The position numbers and the translations under genes were made by a program. Below are positions 16,823 through 27,741 of a stretch of DNA of 40,788 bases, piece after piece. This stretch comes from Pseudomonadota bacterium. Its GTDB lineage: Bacteria; Pseudomonadota; Gammaproteobacteria; Burkholderiales; Rhodocyclaceae. Position 1 is the first letter of the stretch. The number at the start of each line of letters is the position of its first letter. Location of the stretch: assembly GCA_018262095.1 (NCBI GenBank), contig JAGTRW010000035.1, positions 1-40,788 of the forward strand. The letters are read 5' to 3'. The notes under the pieces were generated by a model, which saw only the letters and a list, made by a program, of their open reading frames with translations, searched no databases and was not told the DNA's origin.

Positions 16823-18445
16823 TCAGAAACCCGCGGCCAGGCCGTCGCGGCGGCTGTCGCTGGCGGCGACGTAGCCCTGGTCGGGGTCTGCCGAAAGGCG
16901 CCAGATGAACTGGCCCGATCCGAAGTCCATGTAGGAATCCTCGACCGATTGCAGGCGATGTCCGCGCCTCCGCAAGCCTTCGGCAGCCGTCGGGTCGATC
17001 GTCGCTTCGAGATCGACCGAGAAGTCGCGGTTGATCTTCCAGCGCGGCGCGTCGCACGCCGCCTGCGGCTGCTGGTGGTAATCGAGCATGCGCACCAGCG
17101 TCTGCACGTGGCCCTGTGGCTGCATGTCGCCGCCCATCACGCCGAAGCTCATCTGCGGCACGCCATCTTTGGTCAGGAATGCCGGAATGATGGTGTGGAA
17201 CGGCCGCTTGCCCGGCGCGACGACGTTGGCTGACGATGGGTCGCTGGAAAAGCCGGCGCCGCGGTTCTGCAGGCTGACGCCGTAGCCGGGGACGACGATT
17301 CCCGAGCCGAAGCCCATGTAGTTCGACTGGATGAAGGAAACCATCATGCCGCTCTCGTCGGCGGCGGTAAGGTAGACGGTGCCGCCGCTGCGCGGCAGCC
17401 CAAAATCGTGGTCGATGGCCTTGTCAGGATCGATCAGCGCGGCGCGCCGATCGAGGTAGTCGTCGGCGAGCAGCTCTGCGGCGGTCAGCTGCATGGCCTG
17501 CGGATCGGCAACGTAGCGGTAGACGTCGGCGAAGGCGAGCTTCATGGCCTCGATCTGTAGGTGCTGCGACTCAGCCGAATCGACCGGCAGCGACGATAGA
17601 TCGAAACGGTCGAGAATGCCCAGCGCGATCAGCGCGGCGATTCCCTGGCCGTTGGGCGGGATCTCGTGCACCTCGTAGCCGCGATAGCCTTTGGCGATCG
17701 GCGTCACCCACTCGGGTTGGTAGTCGCGCAGGTCGTTAAGGTTCAGCGAGCCGCCGGTCTGTTTGGCGTAAGCGGCGATGGCTTGCGCGATCTCTCCTTC
17801 ATAGAAGGCGCGGGAGCCTTGCTTGCCGAGCAGGCGCAGGCTGGTCGCGGCGTCCTTGAAGACGAACTTCTCGGCAACGCGCGGCGCACGCCCGCCCGGC
17901 ATGAAGGCTTCGGCGAAGCCGGGCTGGTCGCGCAGTGCGGGGATCGCCGCCGCCCATTTGTGCGCGACGACGGTTGCCACGGCGACGCCGCGCTCGGCCA
18001 TCGCGGCGGCCGGTTCGAGCAGGTCGGCGAAGGGCAGCTTGGCGAAGCGCTGGTGCAGCGCGCCCCAGCCGGCGACCGCGCCGGGAACCGTCACCGCGTC
18101 CCAGCCGCGCAGCGGGCGATTGGCGTGGCCCTTGCCGTCGACGCCGTGGCGCGCAGCGAAATAGTCGGGCGTCCACGCTGCCGGCGCGCAGCCCGAGGCG
18201 TTGAGTCCGTGCAGTTGCTGACCGTCCCAGACGATGGCGAAAGCGTCGCTGCCCAGGCCGCACGAGACGGGCTCGACGACGGTCAGCATCGCCGCCGCGG
18301 CGATCGCCGCATCGACGGCGTTGCCGCCGGCCTGCAGCATGCGCAGGCCGGCCTGCGCCGCCAGCGGATGCGAGGTCGACACCACGTTGCGCGCGAACAC
18401 CGGCAGGCGGACGCTGGTATAGGGATTGTTCCATTCGAAGCTCAT
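16823..18445 (-). CDS. Gamma-glutamyltransferase-family Ntn hydrolase, apparently cytoplasmic
   Basis: 540 residues from the ATG at 18445, five bases after AGGAG; a GTG at 18448 is in frame but less well placed. Layout is GGT-like: N-terminal STSHPLAAQAGLRMLQAGGNAVDAAIAAAAM, then GWDAVTVPGAVAGW, then the autocleavage threonine T356 in GGTVYL with GMMVSFIQSNYMGFGSGIV, then FHTIIPAFLTKDG and SFGVMGGDMQPQGH. It should self-cleave into two subunits and cut gamma-glutamyl bonds of glutathione or related amides. There is no signal peptide, unlike periplasmic E. coli GGT but like YwrD-type proteins, so it may act on imported substrate. A copy of the shared 22-base motif lies 73 bases upstream. Confidence 0.88.
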   Translation of the reverse strand: MSFEWNNPYTSVRLPVFARNVVSTSHPLAAQAGLRMLQAGGNAVDAAIAAAAMLTVVEPVSCGLGSDAFAIVWDGQQLHGLNASGCAPAAWTPDYFAARHGVDGKGHANRPLRGWDAVTVPGAVAGWGALHQRFAKLPFADLLEPAAAMAERGVAVATVVAHKWAAAIPALRDQPGFAEAFMPGGRAPRVAEKFVFKDAATSLRLLGKQGSRAFYEGEIAQAIAAYAKQTGGSLNLNDLRDYQPEWVTPIAKGYRGYEVHEIPPNGQGIAALIALGILDRFDLSSLPVDSAESQHLQIEAMKLAFADVYRYVADPQAMQLTAAELLADDYLDRRAALIDPDKAIDHDFGLPRSGGTVYLTAADESGMMVSFIQSNYMGFGSGIVVPGYGVSLQNRGAGFSSDPSSANVVAPGKRPFHTIIPAFLTKDGVPQMSFGVMGGDMQPQGHVQTLVRMLDYHQQPQAACDAPRWKINRDFSVDLEATIDPTAAEGLRRRGHRLQSVEDSYMDFGSGQFIWRLSADPDQGYVAASDSRRDGLAAGF

Positions 18446-18517
18446 CACGACTCCTGATTCGTTGCTGCGGTCCGTACTGTCCGCAAGGCGTCGATCTTAG
18501 TTCGCGGGCAGAGCGAT

Positions 18518-18539
18518 TGGAACGAAGCGATAGCGATAA
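18518..18539 (-). promoter_or_regulatory. Shared 22-base motif upstream of ggt
   Basis: On the minus strand: TTAT, eight bases, CTTCGTT, CCA. Spacing is identical to the other copies, and it includes the 12-base block ATATCCTTATCG also found near 13681. The 18449-18739 stretch otherwise holds only a terminator hairpin. Confidence 0.45.
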
Positions 18540-18602
18540 GGATATCGACGGAACTGATAAGCGGCGCTGCGGACGCCACTACTGGAAAGTCGTGAAGATG
18601 AA

Positions 18603-18640
18603 AAACAAATGGCGCATCCTCTTCGATGCGCCATTTGTTT
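18603..18640 (-). terminator. Strong intrinsic terminator
   Basis: A perfect 15-base stem (18603-18617 with 18626-18640) and an eight-base loop. On the minus strand it is followed by a T-run, placing it about 100 bases after the stop of the 18740-19174 gene. It may work in both directions. Confidence 0.75.
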
Positions 18641-18739
18641 ACAACCTGATTTCTGATGAAAAACGGGTTTTTCTACAGACACAACGTTTGAATTGAGCGG
18701 ACTGCGCGGATTTTTGCGCAGGTCCGTTCGAATGATCGA

Positions 18740-19174
18740 TTAGGCCGCTTTTTTGTCTACACCTGACGCCCAGAGAATTGGCTTGAAAGTACTGGCTTCG
18801 TCATTTGGCGACACGCCTATATCACGGCGTATTGTGAGCAAGAGAGCGGCAAGCAAGTGATCGTGTTTTTCCGGCGTTCGATTCGTATTAGAAACGCGAA
18901 TTTCATGCCTGAATTCGTTGAGCGAAGCGATTACAGACTGTGGTGCAAAGAGCAATAGGTTATTTGTTGCCTTTGCAAATGACTTATGTCCTTCCGGTGA
19001 GGAATCGCCTTCGACAATGCCGCTCAAGCTTTCAATGAATGCCTTGTAGTGCGCCAATTTCTCTTTTCTCCATTCGGCATCGCGTTCCCGCTGCTTGGTG
19101 AACCAGTACGTCAGTACAGCGACCAGAAGGCTACCAAGAAAGGCGATCAGAGCAGTGGCGATAGCGGTTTCCAT
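18740..19174 (-). CDS. Hypothetical membrane-anchored protein
   Basis: 144 residues. One N-terminal transmembrane segment (about 4-24, AIATALIAFLGSLLVAVLTYWF) is followed by a basic and then charged helical region (TKQRERDAEWRKEKLAHYKAF), so most of the protein is likely cytoplasmic. No family recognised. The gene is visibly AT-richer than its neighbours and uses codons rare around it, which suggests recent acquisition. It has its own terminator at 18603-18640 and stands alone. Confidence 0.65.
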   Translation of the reverse strand: METAIATALIAFLGSLLVAVLTYWFTKQRERDAEWRKEKLAHYKAFIESLSGIVEGDSSPEGHKSFAKATNNLLLFAPQSVIASLNEFRHEIRVSNTNRTPEKHDHLLAALLLTIRRDIGVSPNDEASTFKPILWASGVDKKAA

Positions 19175-19366
19175 AAGTCCGGTCTAATGTTAAACATTCG
19201 TAAAATCAACGAATTATTTTATAGTTTGTCAAAACGATACCCCCCGACAAGTGACTGGTCGGAAAGGTTTTGATGGTCTTTAACGGCCTTCATCATGACG
19301 AATAACATCGTCTATAACAAGGGATTCGTCCCGGCGCCAATGTCTATGTCCGGCGGTTCCGCAACG

Positions 19367-19528
19367 TCAATGCAGTGGGGTGCGGGTGAATGCCGCTGCA
19401 ATGGAGGCCGAGTCGCCCGCCAGGAAGTCCATGATGCGTGCCGTTTTGCGGGTCTCGAAGCCGTTCCGCAGCGGCGCGATCACGTCATCACGATGTCGTG
19501 CCGATATCGACCAAACGCGTAAGCATAT
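19367..19528 (-). pseudogene. Possible gene remnant
   Basis: A 53-codon open frame on the minus strand ends in TGA and reads like protein (APLRNGFETRKTARIMDFLA and onward) but has no credible start, and another stop lies directly upstream. Family not recognised. The rest of 19175-19598 is the promoter region of the following binding-protein gene, with an AT-rich stretch near 19195-19230. Confidence 0.25.
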
Positions 19529-19546
19529 TCATTTTTCTTCGTTGTC
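19525..19546 (+). promoter_or_regulatory. Shared 22-base motif upstream of binding protein 2
   Basis: ATAT, eight bases, CTTCGTTGTC, 52 bases before the start. The wider block beginning TAAGCATAT matches that of the paralogous binding protein at 27659-27685 at 21 of 27 positions. Confidence 0.5.
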
Positions 19547-19598
19547 AGCCGCCAGCCGCTTCGTTACCTTGACCGCATCACCACAGACAAGGATTGCC

Positions 19599-21188
19599 AT
19601 GTTTTCGTTGAAGCCCATTACCCGCCGTTTCTGGCAGAGCGCGTCGCTGGCGCTGCTGGCGCTGGCCTTTGCCACCGGCGCGCTGGCGCAGGCCAAGAGC
19701 GGCGGTACCGTCAACTGGATCGTCAGCCCCGAACCCGCTTCGATCGTTCCGCTGACGACCACCGCCGGTGGCAATTGCGAGATCGGCCCGAAAGTCGTCG
19801 AGGGCCTGTTGACCTACGATTACAAGCTCAACCCGCAACCGCTGCTGGCGACCAGCTGGAGCGTCAGCAAGGACGGCCTGCAGTACCGCTTCAACCTGCG
19901 CCGCGGCGTTAAATGGCACGACGGCCAGGACTTCACGTCGGCCGACGTCGCCTTCTCGGTGCTCACGCTCAAGCAATACCATCCGCGCGGCCGCGGCACC
20001 TTCGCCAACGTCGTCGAGGTCAGGACGCCCGACGCGCATACCGCCATCGTCGTCCTGTCCAAGCCGGCGCCGCCGCTGCTCACCGCGCTCTCGGGCACCG
20101 AATCGCCGATCGTCCCCAAGCATCTTTACGAGGGAACCGACATTCCGACCAACAAGTACAACAGCGCGCCGATCGGCACCGGCCCGTTCAAGTTCAAGGA
20201 GTGGGTGCGCGGCAGCCACGTCGTCCTCGAACGCAATCCGGAGTATTGGGACAAACCCAAGCCCTACCTCGACAAGGCCATCGCACGCTTCATTCCCGAC
20301 GCCGCGGCGCGCGCGCTGGCATTCGAGTCGGGCAGCGCCGATCTCGGAATCCAGGCGATTCCGCTGTCCGACGTCGAGCGCTTCAAGGCGCTGCCCAATT
20401 TCGTCGTCGATACGAAGAGCTCGCCGTATCTGGGCAGCCAGCATCAGCTCTACTTCAACTTCGATACGCCGCTCCTCAAGAACATCGAGGTGCGCCGCGC
20501 GATCTCGCAGGCGCTTGACATCAACGCCTTGAACAAGGTCGTGTGGTTCGGCTACGGGCAGGTTTCGGCGTCGCCGATCGGGCCGCTGCTTGCCAAGTAT
20601 CACGATGGCAGCATCAAGCATTACCCGTTCAACCTCAAGCAGGCCGAAGCGGCGCTCGATGCCGCCGGGCACAAGCGCGGCGCCGACGGCGTGCGCTTCA
20701 AGCTGCGCTTGTTGATCAACCCCTTCCAGGAACGCCGCGCCGCCGACTTCGTTCGGCAATCGCTGGCCAAGGTCGGCATCGACGCGGTGATCGAAAACTA
20801 CGATTTCGCGACCTACGTCACCAAGGCCTACACGGATCGCGCCTTCGATCTGACGCTCGAAGCGCTGGCCAATGTCTTCGACCCGACGATCGGCGTTCAG
20901 CGCGTGTTCTGGTCGAAGAACTTCAAGGTCGGCCTGCCGTTCGCCAACCCGGGCCATTACGTCAATCCGGAAGTCGATCGCCTGCTCGAAGCGGCCGCGG
21001 TCGAGGTCGACGAAGCCAAGCGCCGCAAGCAGTTCTTCGACTTCCAGAAGATCGTGCACGACGACGTGGCGTCGGTCGAGTTCGGCGCCAACCCGCAGGT
21101 CACGATCCTGGCCAAGAAGGTCAAGAACTACGCGCCGACGGCAGAAGGCATCCGCGGCAGCTTCTCCGAGCTTTACCTGCAGGAATGA
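19599..21188 (+). CDS. Orphan peptide-type ABC substrate-binding protein
   Basis: 529 residues from the ATG at 19599, after AAGGA; the frame is open to 19380 but the signal peptide starts here. The signal is MFSLKPITRRFWQSASLALL with cleavage after GALA. The mature protein has SBP family 5 layout (VVEGLLTYDYKLNPQPLLATSW, RFNLRRGVKWHDGQDFTSADV, APIGTGPFKFKEW, and EVRRAISQALDINALNKVVW). No permease or ATPase gene is adjacent, so it must share a transporter encoded elsewhere, possibly the one at 6490-10372. It is a close paralog of the gene at 27742. A terminator follows. Confidence 0.9.
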   Translation: MFSLKPITRRFWQSASLALLALAFATGALAQAKSGGTVNWIVSPEPASIVPLTTTAGGNCEIGPKVVEGLLTYDYKLNPQPLLATSWSVSKDGLQYRFNLRRGVKWHDGQDFTSADVAFSVLTLKQYHPRGRGTFANVVEVRTPDAHTAIVVLSKPAPPLLTALSGTESPIVPKHLYEGTDIPTNKYNSAPIGTGPFKFKEWVRGSHVVLERNPEYWDKPKPYLDKAIARFIPDAAARALAFESGSADLGIQAIPLSDVERFKALPNFVVDTKSSPYLGSQHQLYFNFDTPLLKNIEVRRAISQALDINALNKVVWFGYGQVSASPIGPLLAKYHDGSIKHYPFNLKQAEAALDAAGHKRGADGVRFKLRLLINPFQERRAADFVRQSLAKVGIDAVIENYDFATYVTKAYTDRAFDLTLEALANVFDPTIGVQRVFWSKNFKVGLPFANPGHYVNPEVDRLLEAAAVEVDEAKRRKQFFDFQKIVHDDVASVEFGANPQVTILAKKVKNYAPTAEGIRGSFSELYLQE

Positions 21189-21238
21189 TGGTGAATGAAC
21201 TTTAGTGGAAAGTCGCTGCCTTTTCTGCGTTGAGCGGC

Positions 21239-21264
21239 GGTCGACGGCGACCCTCCTTTTTTTT
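21239..21264 (+). terminator. Intrinsic terminator or attenuator before metZ
   Basis: GGTCG-ACGG-CGACC followed by CTCC and eight T. The stem is short but GC-rich. The T-run ends only 17 bases before the metZ start, in the space where a ribosome site would be expected. Confidence 0.5.
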
Positions 21265-21281
21265 CACAGATTGGCCAATAG

Positions 21282-22457
21282 ATGACTTTCAAATATCAAC
21301 CCGAGACGCTGGCAGTTCGCGCCGGGCAGCAACGCAGCCAGTTCAACGAGCATTCTGAAGCGCTCTACCTGACCTCAAGCTACGTCTTCGACAGCGCGGC
21401 GCAGGCCGCCGCGCGGTTTTCCGGCGAGGATTCCGGCAACGTCTATTCGCGCTTCACCAACCCGACGGTGAGCGTTTTCCAGCAGCGCCTGGCGGCGCTT
21501 GAAGGCGGTGAGGAGTGCGTCGCGACCGCATCGGGGATGTCGGCGATCCTGTCTCTGGTGATGGCGCTGTGTAGCGCCGGCGACCATATCGTCGCGTCGA
21601 CCGGACTCTTTGGCGCGACGCAGCAGCTGCTCGGCAACATCATGTCGCGTTTCGGAATCCAGACAACCTTCGTTTCGCAGACCGAGGTCGACGCCTGGGA
21701 CGCGGCGATCCGCCCCGAGACCCGCCTCTTTTTCCTCGAGACGCCGTCCAACCCGCTGACCCAAATCGCCGACATTGCGGCGCTGGTTGCGGTCGCGCGC
21801 GCGCGCGGCATCCTGGTCGCGGTCGATAACTGCTTCTGCACGCCGATCCTGCAGCGCCCGCTCGATCTCGGGGCCGACCTCGTCGTCCATTCGGCAACCA
21901 AGTTCCTTGACGGCCAGGGCCGCGTTCTGGGCGGCGCGGTGGTCGGCGCCAAGGCGCTGACCGACGAAGTGTTCAAGTTCCTGCGTACCGCCGGGCCGAC
22001 GCTCTCTGCGTTCAACGCCTGGGTGCTGACGAAGGGGCTGGAGACGCTCAAGATCAGGCTCGAAGCGCAATCGGCCAAAGCCCTGGAGCTCGCGACCTGG
22101 CTCGAAGCGCACCCCAAGGTGGCGCGCGTCTACTACCCGGGACTAGCCTCGCACCCGCAGTTCGAACTTGCCAGCCGCCAACAGAAAAGCGGCGGCGCCA
22201 TCGTCGCCTTCGAGGTCAAGGGCGCGCGCCAGGAAGCGTGGCGCGTGGTCGATAGCTGCCGGTTGCTGTCGATCACCGCCAATCTGGGCGACACCAAGAC
22301 GACGCTGACGCACCCGGCGACGACGACGCACGGGCGAATTACGCCCGAGCAGCGCGCCGCAGCCGGGATCACTGAAGGCCTGCTGCGCATCGCGGTCGGA
22401 CTCGAAGCGGTGGTCGATCTGCAGAACGACCTGGACGCCGGACTCGCGCTGATCTGA
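21282..22457 (+). CDS. metZ: O-succinylhomoserine sulfhydrylase
   Basis: 391 residues, Cys/Met-metabolism PLP enzyme. It makes homocysteine directly from O-succinylhomoserine and sulfide. The PLP lysine is in VVHSATKFLDGQGRVLGG, with SGMSAILSLVMALCSAGDHIV, ETPSNPLTQIADI and TLTHPATTTHGRITPEQRAAAGI typical of MetZ. The start at 21282 lacks a clear ribosome site. A second sulfhydrylase of the MetY type is at 23893-25218 on the other strand, so the cell has two direct-sulfhydrylation enzymes. It follows binding protein 2, with a terminator between. Confidence 0.92.
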   Translation: MTFKYQPETLAVRAGQQRSQFNEHSEALYLTSSYVFDSAAQAAARFSGEDSGNVYSRFTNPTVSVFQQRLAALEGGEECVATASGMSAILSLVMALCSAGDHIVASTGLFGATQQLLGNIMSRFGIQTTFVSQTEVDAWDAAIRPETRLFFLETPSNPLTQIADIAALVAVARARGILVAVDNCFCTPILQRPLDLGADLVVHSATKFLDGQGRVLGGAVVGAKALTDEVFKFLRTAGPTLSAFNAWVLTKGLETLKIRLEAQSAKALELATWLEAHPKVARVYYPGLASHPQFELASRQQKSGGAIVAFEVKGARQEAWRVVDSCRLLSITANLGDTKTTLTHPATTTHGRITPEQRAAAGITEGLLRIAVGLEAVVDLQNDLDAGLALI

Positions 22458-22498
22458 AGCCGCGCCGACCGGCCGAGTCGCGCGCACCGCCGTTCATC

Positions 22499-22537
22499 AA
22501 GCCGTTCATGGTGAGCCTGTCGAACCATGAACGGCTT
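22499..22537. repeat. Perfect 14-base inverted repeat, dispersed type
   Basis: AAGCCGTTCATGGT (22499-22512) and its complement (22524-22537) flank the loop GAGCCTGTCGA. The loop-arm combination resembles a common proteobacterial intergenic repeat. It lies between convergent metZ and a small minus-strand ORF and may help end transcription, though no T-run follows. Confidence 0.6.
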
Positions 22538-22551
22538 CTGGGCGTCGCCGA

Positions 22552-22698
22552 TCAGAGCGTTTTGAGGTGCACCGGATCGAGAATTTGTTTGCCGTCGGTC
22601 GTTTCGGCCAGACAAAAGTCGGGGAATTTCTTGCTGCTGCGATAGCAATGCAGCTGCCCGCGTTCCAAGCACGAGAGGTTTTCGATTTTCTTGGACAT
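22552..22698 (-). CDS. Small cysteine-containing protein
   Basis: 48 residues beginning MSKKIENLSCLERGQLHCYR, with cysteines at 10, 18 and 29. AGGATTCCTCA precedes the ATG. It lies just downstream of metX on the same strand. The composition is protein-like and the reading frame is well bounded by a repeat at its 3' end. No family recognised; a small redox or metal-binding role is only a guess. Confidence 0.5.
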   Translation of the reverse strand: MSKKIENLSCLERGQLHCYRSSKKFPDFCLAETTDGKQILDPVHLKTL

Positions 22699-22744
22699 TG
22701 AGGAATCCTGAAGCTAGGGTTGTCGAAACGGGAACGTTGGTCGG

Positions 22745-25516
<2,772 letters not shown>

Positions 25517-25652
25517 GGCCCGACCTCCTGTTGCGCGTGGCGTATCCGTTGCTGACAGCCAATTTAGCGAGCCATGCCTGATTTTCCAACGATTAAAATT
25601 GCATTTGCATATACCGAACCCGCGGTGGTCGGCAGTGCGCCCCAGAATAACG

Positions 25653-25674
25653 ATATGCCAATAACTTCGTTGCC
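25653..25674 (+). promoter_or_regulatory. Shared 22-base motif upstream of cysE2
   Basis: ATAT, eight bases, CTTCGTTGCC, 96 bases before the second cysE. It lies in the divergent region between this gene and the metY-metX unit, so it could serve either direction. Confidence 0.45.
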
Positions 25675-25770
25675 AATTCGAAGCGATTCGCTAAGATCGC
25701 CAGCCAACGGTGCTTCGACCTTAAAGGCCGCAACCGAGCAAGCATTCAGCGCGTCAATGATGGAGATGAC

Positions 25771-26640
25771 ATGCCCGCAACAGCAGTCGGTAGGCTTTCC
25801 CTGATCGTCGGCAATGCGCCGCGCAGCCAGGTCGCACAGAACGAACTGGCCGACGCGCTGTGGGGCAGGCTCAGGCTCGAAGCGAAAGAGGCTTACCGCA
25901 AGGCGCCGATGCTGGCACCGCTGTTCGTCGATTCGATCCTCAATCAGCCGTCTTTCGAGGCAGCGATTTTCCATCGCATCGCGACCCGCTTGCACAACAA
26001 TATCGTCGGGCTGGGGGTGATGGTTGACGCCTTCAATCGCGCCGTCGATGAGGTGCCGGACATCGCCGACGCCTTGCGCGCCGACATCGCCGCCGTCGTC
26101 GACCGCGATCCGGCATGCGTTCGCTTCATCGAACCCTTCCTTTATTTCAAGGGCTTTCACGCGATCCAGACGCACCGTCTGGCCAACTGGCTGTGGTCCT
26201 CAGGCGAACGCGATTTCGCGCTCTACCTGCAGAGCCGTTCCTCTGACGTCTTCCAGACCGACATTCACCCGGCGGTCACGATGGGGCGTGGCGTCTTTCT
26301 CGACCATGCGACCGGGCTGGTGGTCGGCGAAACGGCCGTCATCGAGGACAACGTTTCGATGTTGCAGGGCGTCACGCTGGGCGGCACCGGCAAGGAGTCG
26401 GGCGACCGCCATCCAAAAATCCGCCGCGGCGCGATGATCGGCGCCGGCGCCAAGGTGCTCGGCAATATCGAGATCGGCGCCAACGCTCGTGTCGCGGCAG
26501 GGTCGATCGTTCTGCGCTCGGTCGCGCCCAATACGACCGTCGCCGGGGTTCCCTCGCGAGTGGTCAGGACCAGCAACGACAGTGAGGCAAACGAAACGAT
26601 AGCGCAGATCCTGATCGGCGCCTACGATTACTCGATCTGA
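25771..26640 (+). CDS. cysE: Serine O-acetyltransferase, E. coli CysE type
   Basis: 289 residues. It has the SATase N-terminal domain (LWGRLRLEAKEAYRKAPMLA, then ADIAAVVDRDPACVRFIEPF) and a C-terminal hexapeptide helix (DIHPAVTMGRGVFLDHATGL and onward, with RHPKIRRGAMIGAGAKVLGN). H residues of DIHP and DHATG are the catalytic region. It is a second, phylogenetically distinct SAT beside the EpsC-type at 844, perhaps differently feedback-controlled. Its C-terminal Ile fits the usual CysK-docking end, unlike the Ser/Gln tail of the first copy. The start follows a GGAG. Confidence 0.93.
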   Translation: MPATAVGRLSLIVGNAPRSQVAQNELADALWGRLRLEAKEAYRKAPMLAPLFVDSILNQPSFEAAIFHRIATRLHNNIVGLGVMVDAFNRAVDEVPDIADALRADIAAVVDRDPACVRFIEPFLYFKGFHAIQTHRLANWLWSSGERDFALYLQSRSSDVFQTDIHPAVTMGRGVFLDHATGLVVGETAVIEDNVSMLQGVTLGGTGKESGDRHPKIRRGAMIGAGAKVLGNIEIGANARVAAGSIVLRSVAPNTTVAGVPSRVVRTSNDSEANETIAQILIGAYDYSI

Positions 26641-26667
26641 CGCGAGTTGCCGGCGTCAACCGTCGGG

Positions 26668-27375
26668 TCAGAAGCGCCGCGGTCGCAAACCGCCATGAAA
26701 CCAGTTGAGCAGCGATACCGTGTCGAACACCGGCAAGCCGAGCAGCTCGTGAATATCGGCGGCGAATGGCGAGAGATTGGTGCACTCGAGGACCAGCGCG
26801 CCGAGATCCGGGTATTGTTGGTGAAACCTTTTCGCTGTGGCCAACACTTCGTCGCGCAATACGGCGTAAGGCACCGTATTGTCGCTTTCACGAATCGAGC
26901 GGACGAATTCTGAATCTGCCGGCAGTCCGGCCACCGGCGTCCCGGGGTCGATGCCGACGGCTTCCAGATAGGGCGCTTTCAGGCCGCCTTCGAGAAACGT
27001 GATTATCCCGACGCGCTGCTTGCCGCTGATCAGTCGCGTGGCCAAGGGCACCTGCAACAGGCTGCTGGTCGCCACCGGCACCGGCAGAAAATCGGCAAGC
27101 TCCTGCTGGTAGAGCGACAGAAATCCGCAGGTGCTGGCAATGCCGTCGACGCCGCCATCGACGAGCTCCAGCGCGGCGCGTTTGAAGTGCTCAAGCAATC
27201 CCGTCTGATGAATCATCGTCACCCGGTCCGGCGTCGCTTCCTCGACGACACGGTACTGCACCGGAAACGGCCAGGTTTGCGCGTTGCCGATATCGCCGGG
27301 GAAACGGCGAAAACGCGCGTTGACCATCAGAATGCCGATTGACACGCCGTAGTAGGTTTTAGCTCTGGCGATCAT
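26668..27375 (-). CDS. Aspartate/glutamate racemase-superfamily protein
   Basis: 235 residues. Two family cysteines are present, in ASTCGFLSLYQ and LVLECTNLSP, as in two-base racemases and related decarboxylase-like members. The start at 27375 lies inside a small upstream ORF (27359-27529), suggesting coupling. It may interconvert amino-acid or hydantoin enantiomers, or process a racemic ligand brought in by the neighbouring binding proteins; the substrate is unknown. Confidence 0.8.
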   Translation of the reverse strand: MIARAKTYYGVSIGILMVNARFRRFPGDIGNAQTWPFPVQYRVVEEATPDRVTMIHQTGLLEHFKRAALELVDGGVDGIASTCGFLSLYQQELADFLPVPVATSSLLQVPLATRLISGKQRVGIITFLEGGLKAPYLEAVGIDPGTPVAGLPADSEFVRSIRESDNTVPYAVLRDEVLATAKRFHQQYPDLGALVLECTNLSPFAADIHELLGLPVFDTVSLLNWFHGGLRPRRF

Positions 27376-27529
27376 TATTTTCCCGGCACGAAATCAGGTT
27401 CAGGTCGGTTTCGATCTTCGACCTGCGATCCTGTTTGAAATAAAGTCCTGGCCAGGCCGGATGCGTCGTCGATGACAGGCAAAAGCCGGCAATGAGGTCA
27501 AGAATATGGTCCAGAACGAATGCCTTCAT
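27359..27529 (-). CDS. Small ORF overlapping the racemase start
   Basis: 56 residues beginning MKAFVLDHILDLIAGFCLSS. GGGGAGA precedes the ATG at 27529. It ends 17 bases inside the racemase gene, the arrangement of a leader or coupling ORF. No family recognised. The remaining stretch to 27741 holds the promoter of the next gene. Confidence 0.35.
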   Translation of the reverse strand: MKAFVLDHILDLIAGFCLSSTTHPAWPGLYFKQDRRSKIETDLNLISCRENNDRQS

Positions 27530-27663
27530 GAGCGTCTCCCCGGAGAATGGCCGATACGTTTGATCGCCGAAGGCACCGATTCTTCATCAGCTTCAATCGG
27601 ATTGAAACGATCTATTTCTGCTTAGCTTATTCAGCAATGGCAACGGTCGAATTCGTAATAAGC

Positions 27664-27685
27664 ATATCCAGAATACGTCGTTGTC
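27664..27685 (+). promoter_or_regulatory. Shared 22-base motif upstream of binding protein 3
   Basis: ATAT, eight bases, CGTCGTTGTC, 56 bases before the start; the position is almost the same as for its paralog at 19525-19546. Confidence 0.5.
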
Positions 27686-27741
27686 TAGACGCGTCTTGTT
27701 GGATAACTTGGCGCCATCATTAATGAACAAAGAGGCTAGGT

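Noticed and set aside
19578-21059. 493-residue minus-strand frame opposite binding protein 2
   Set aside because: A similar antisense frame appears opposite the paralog at 27877-28779. Both arise from codon bias of the real genes.
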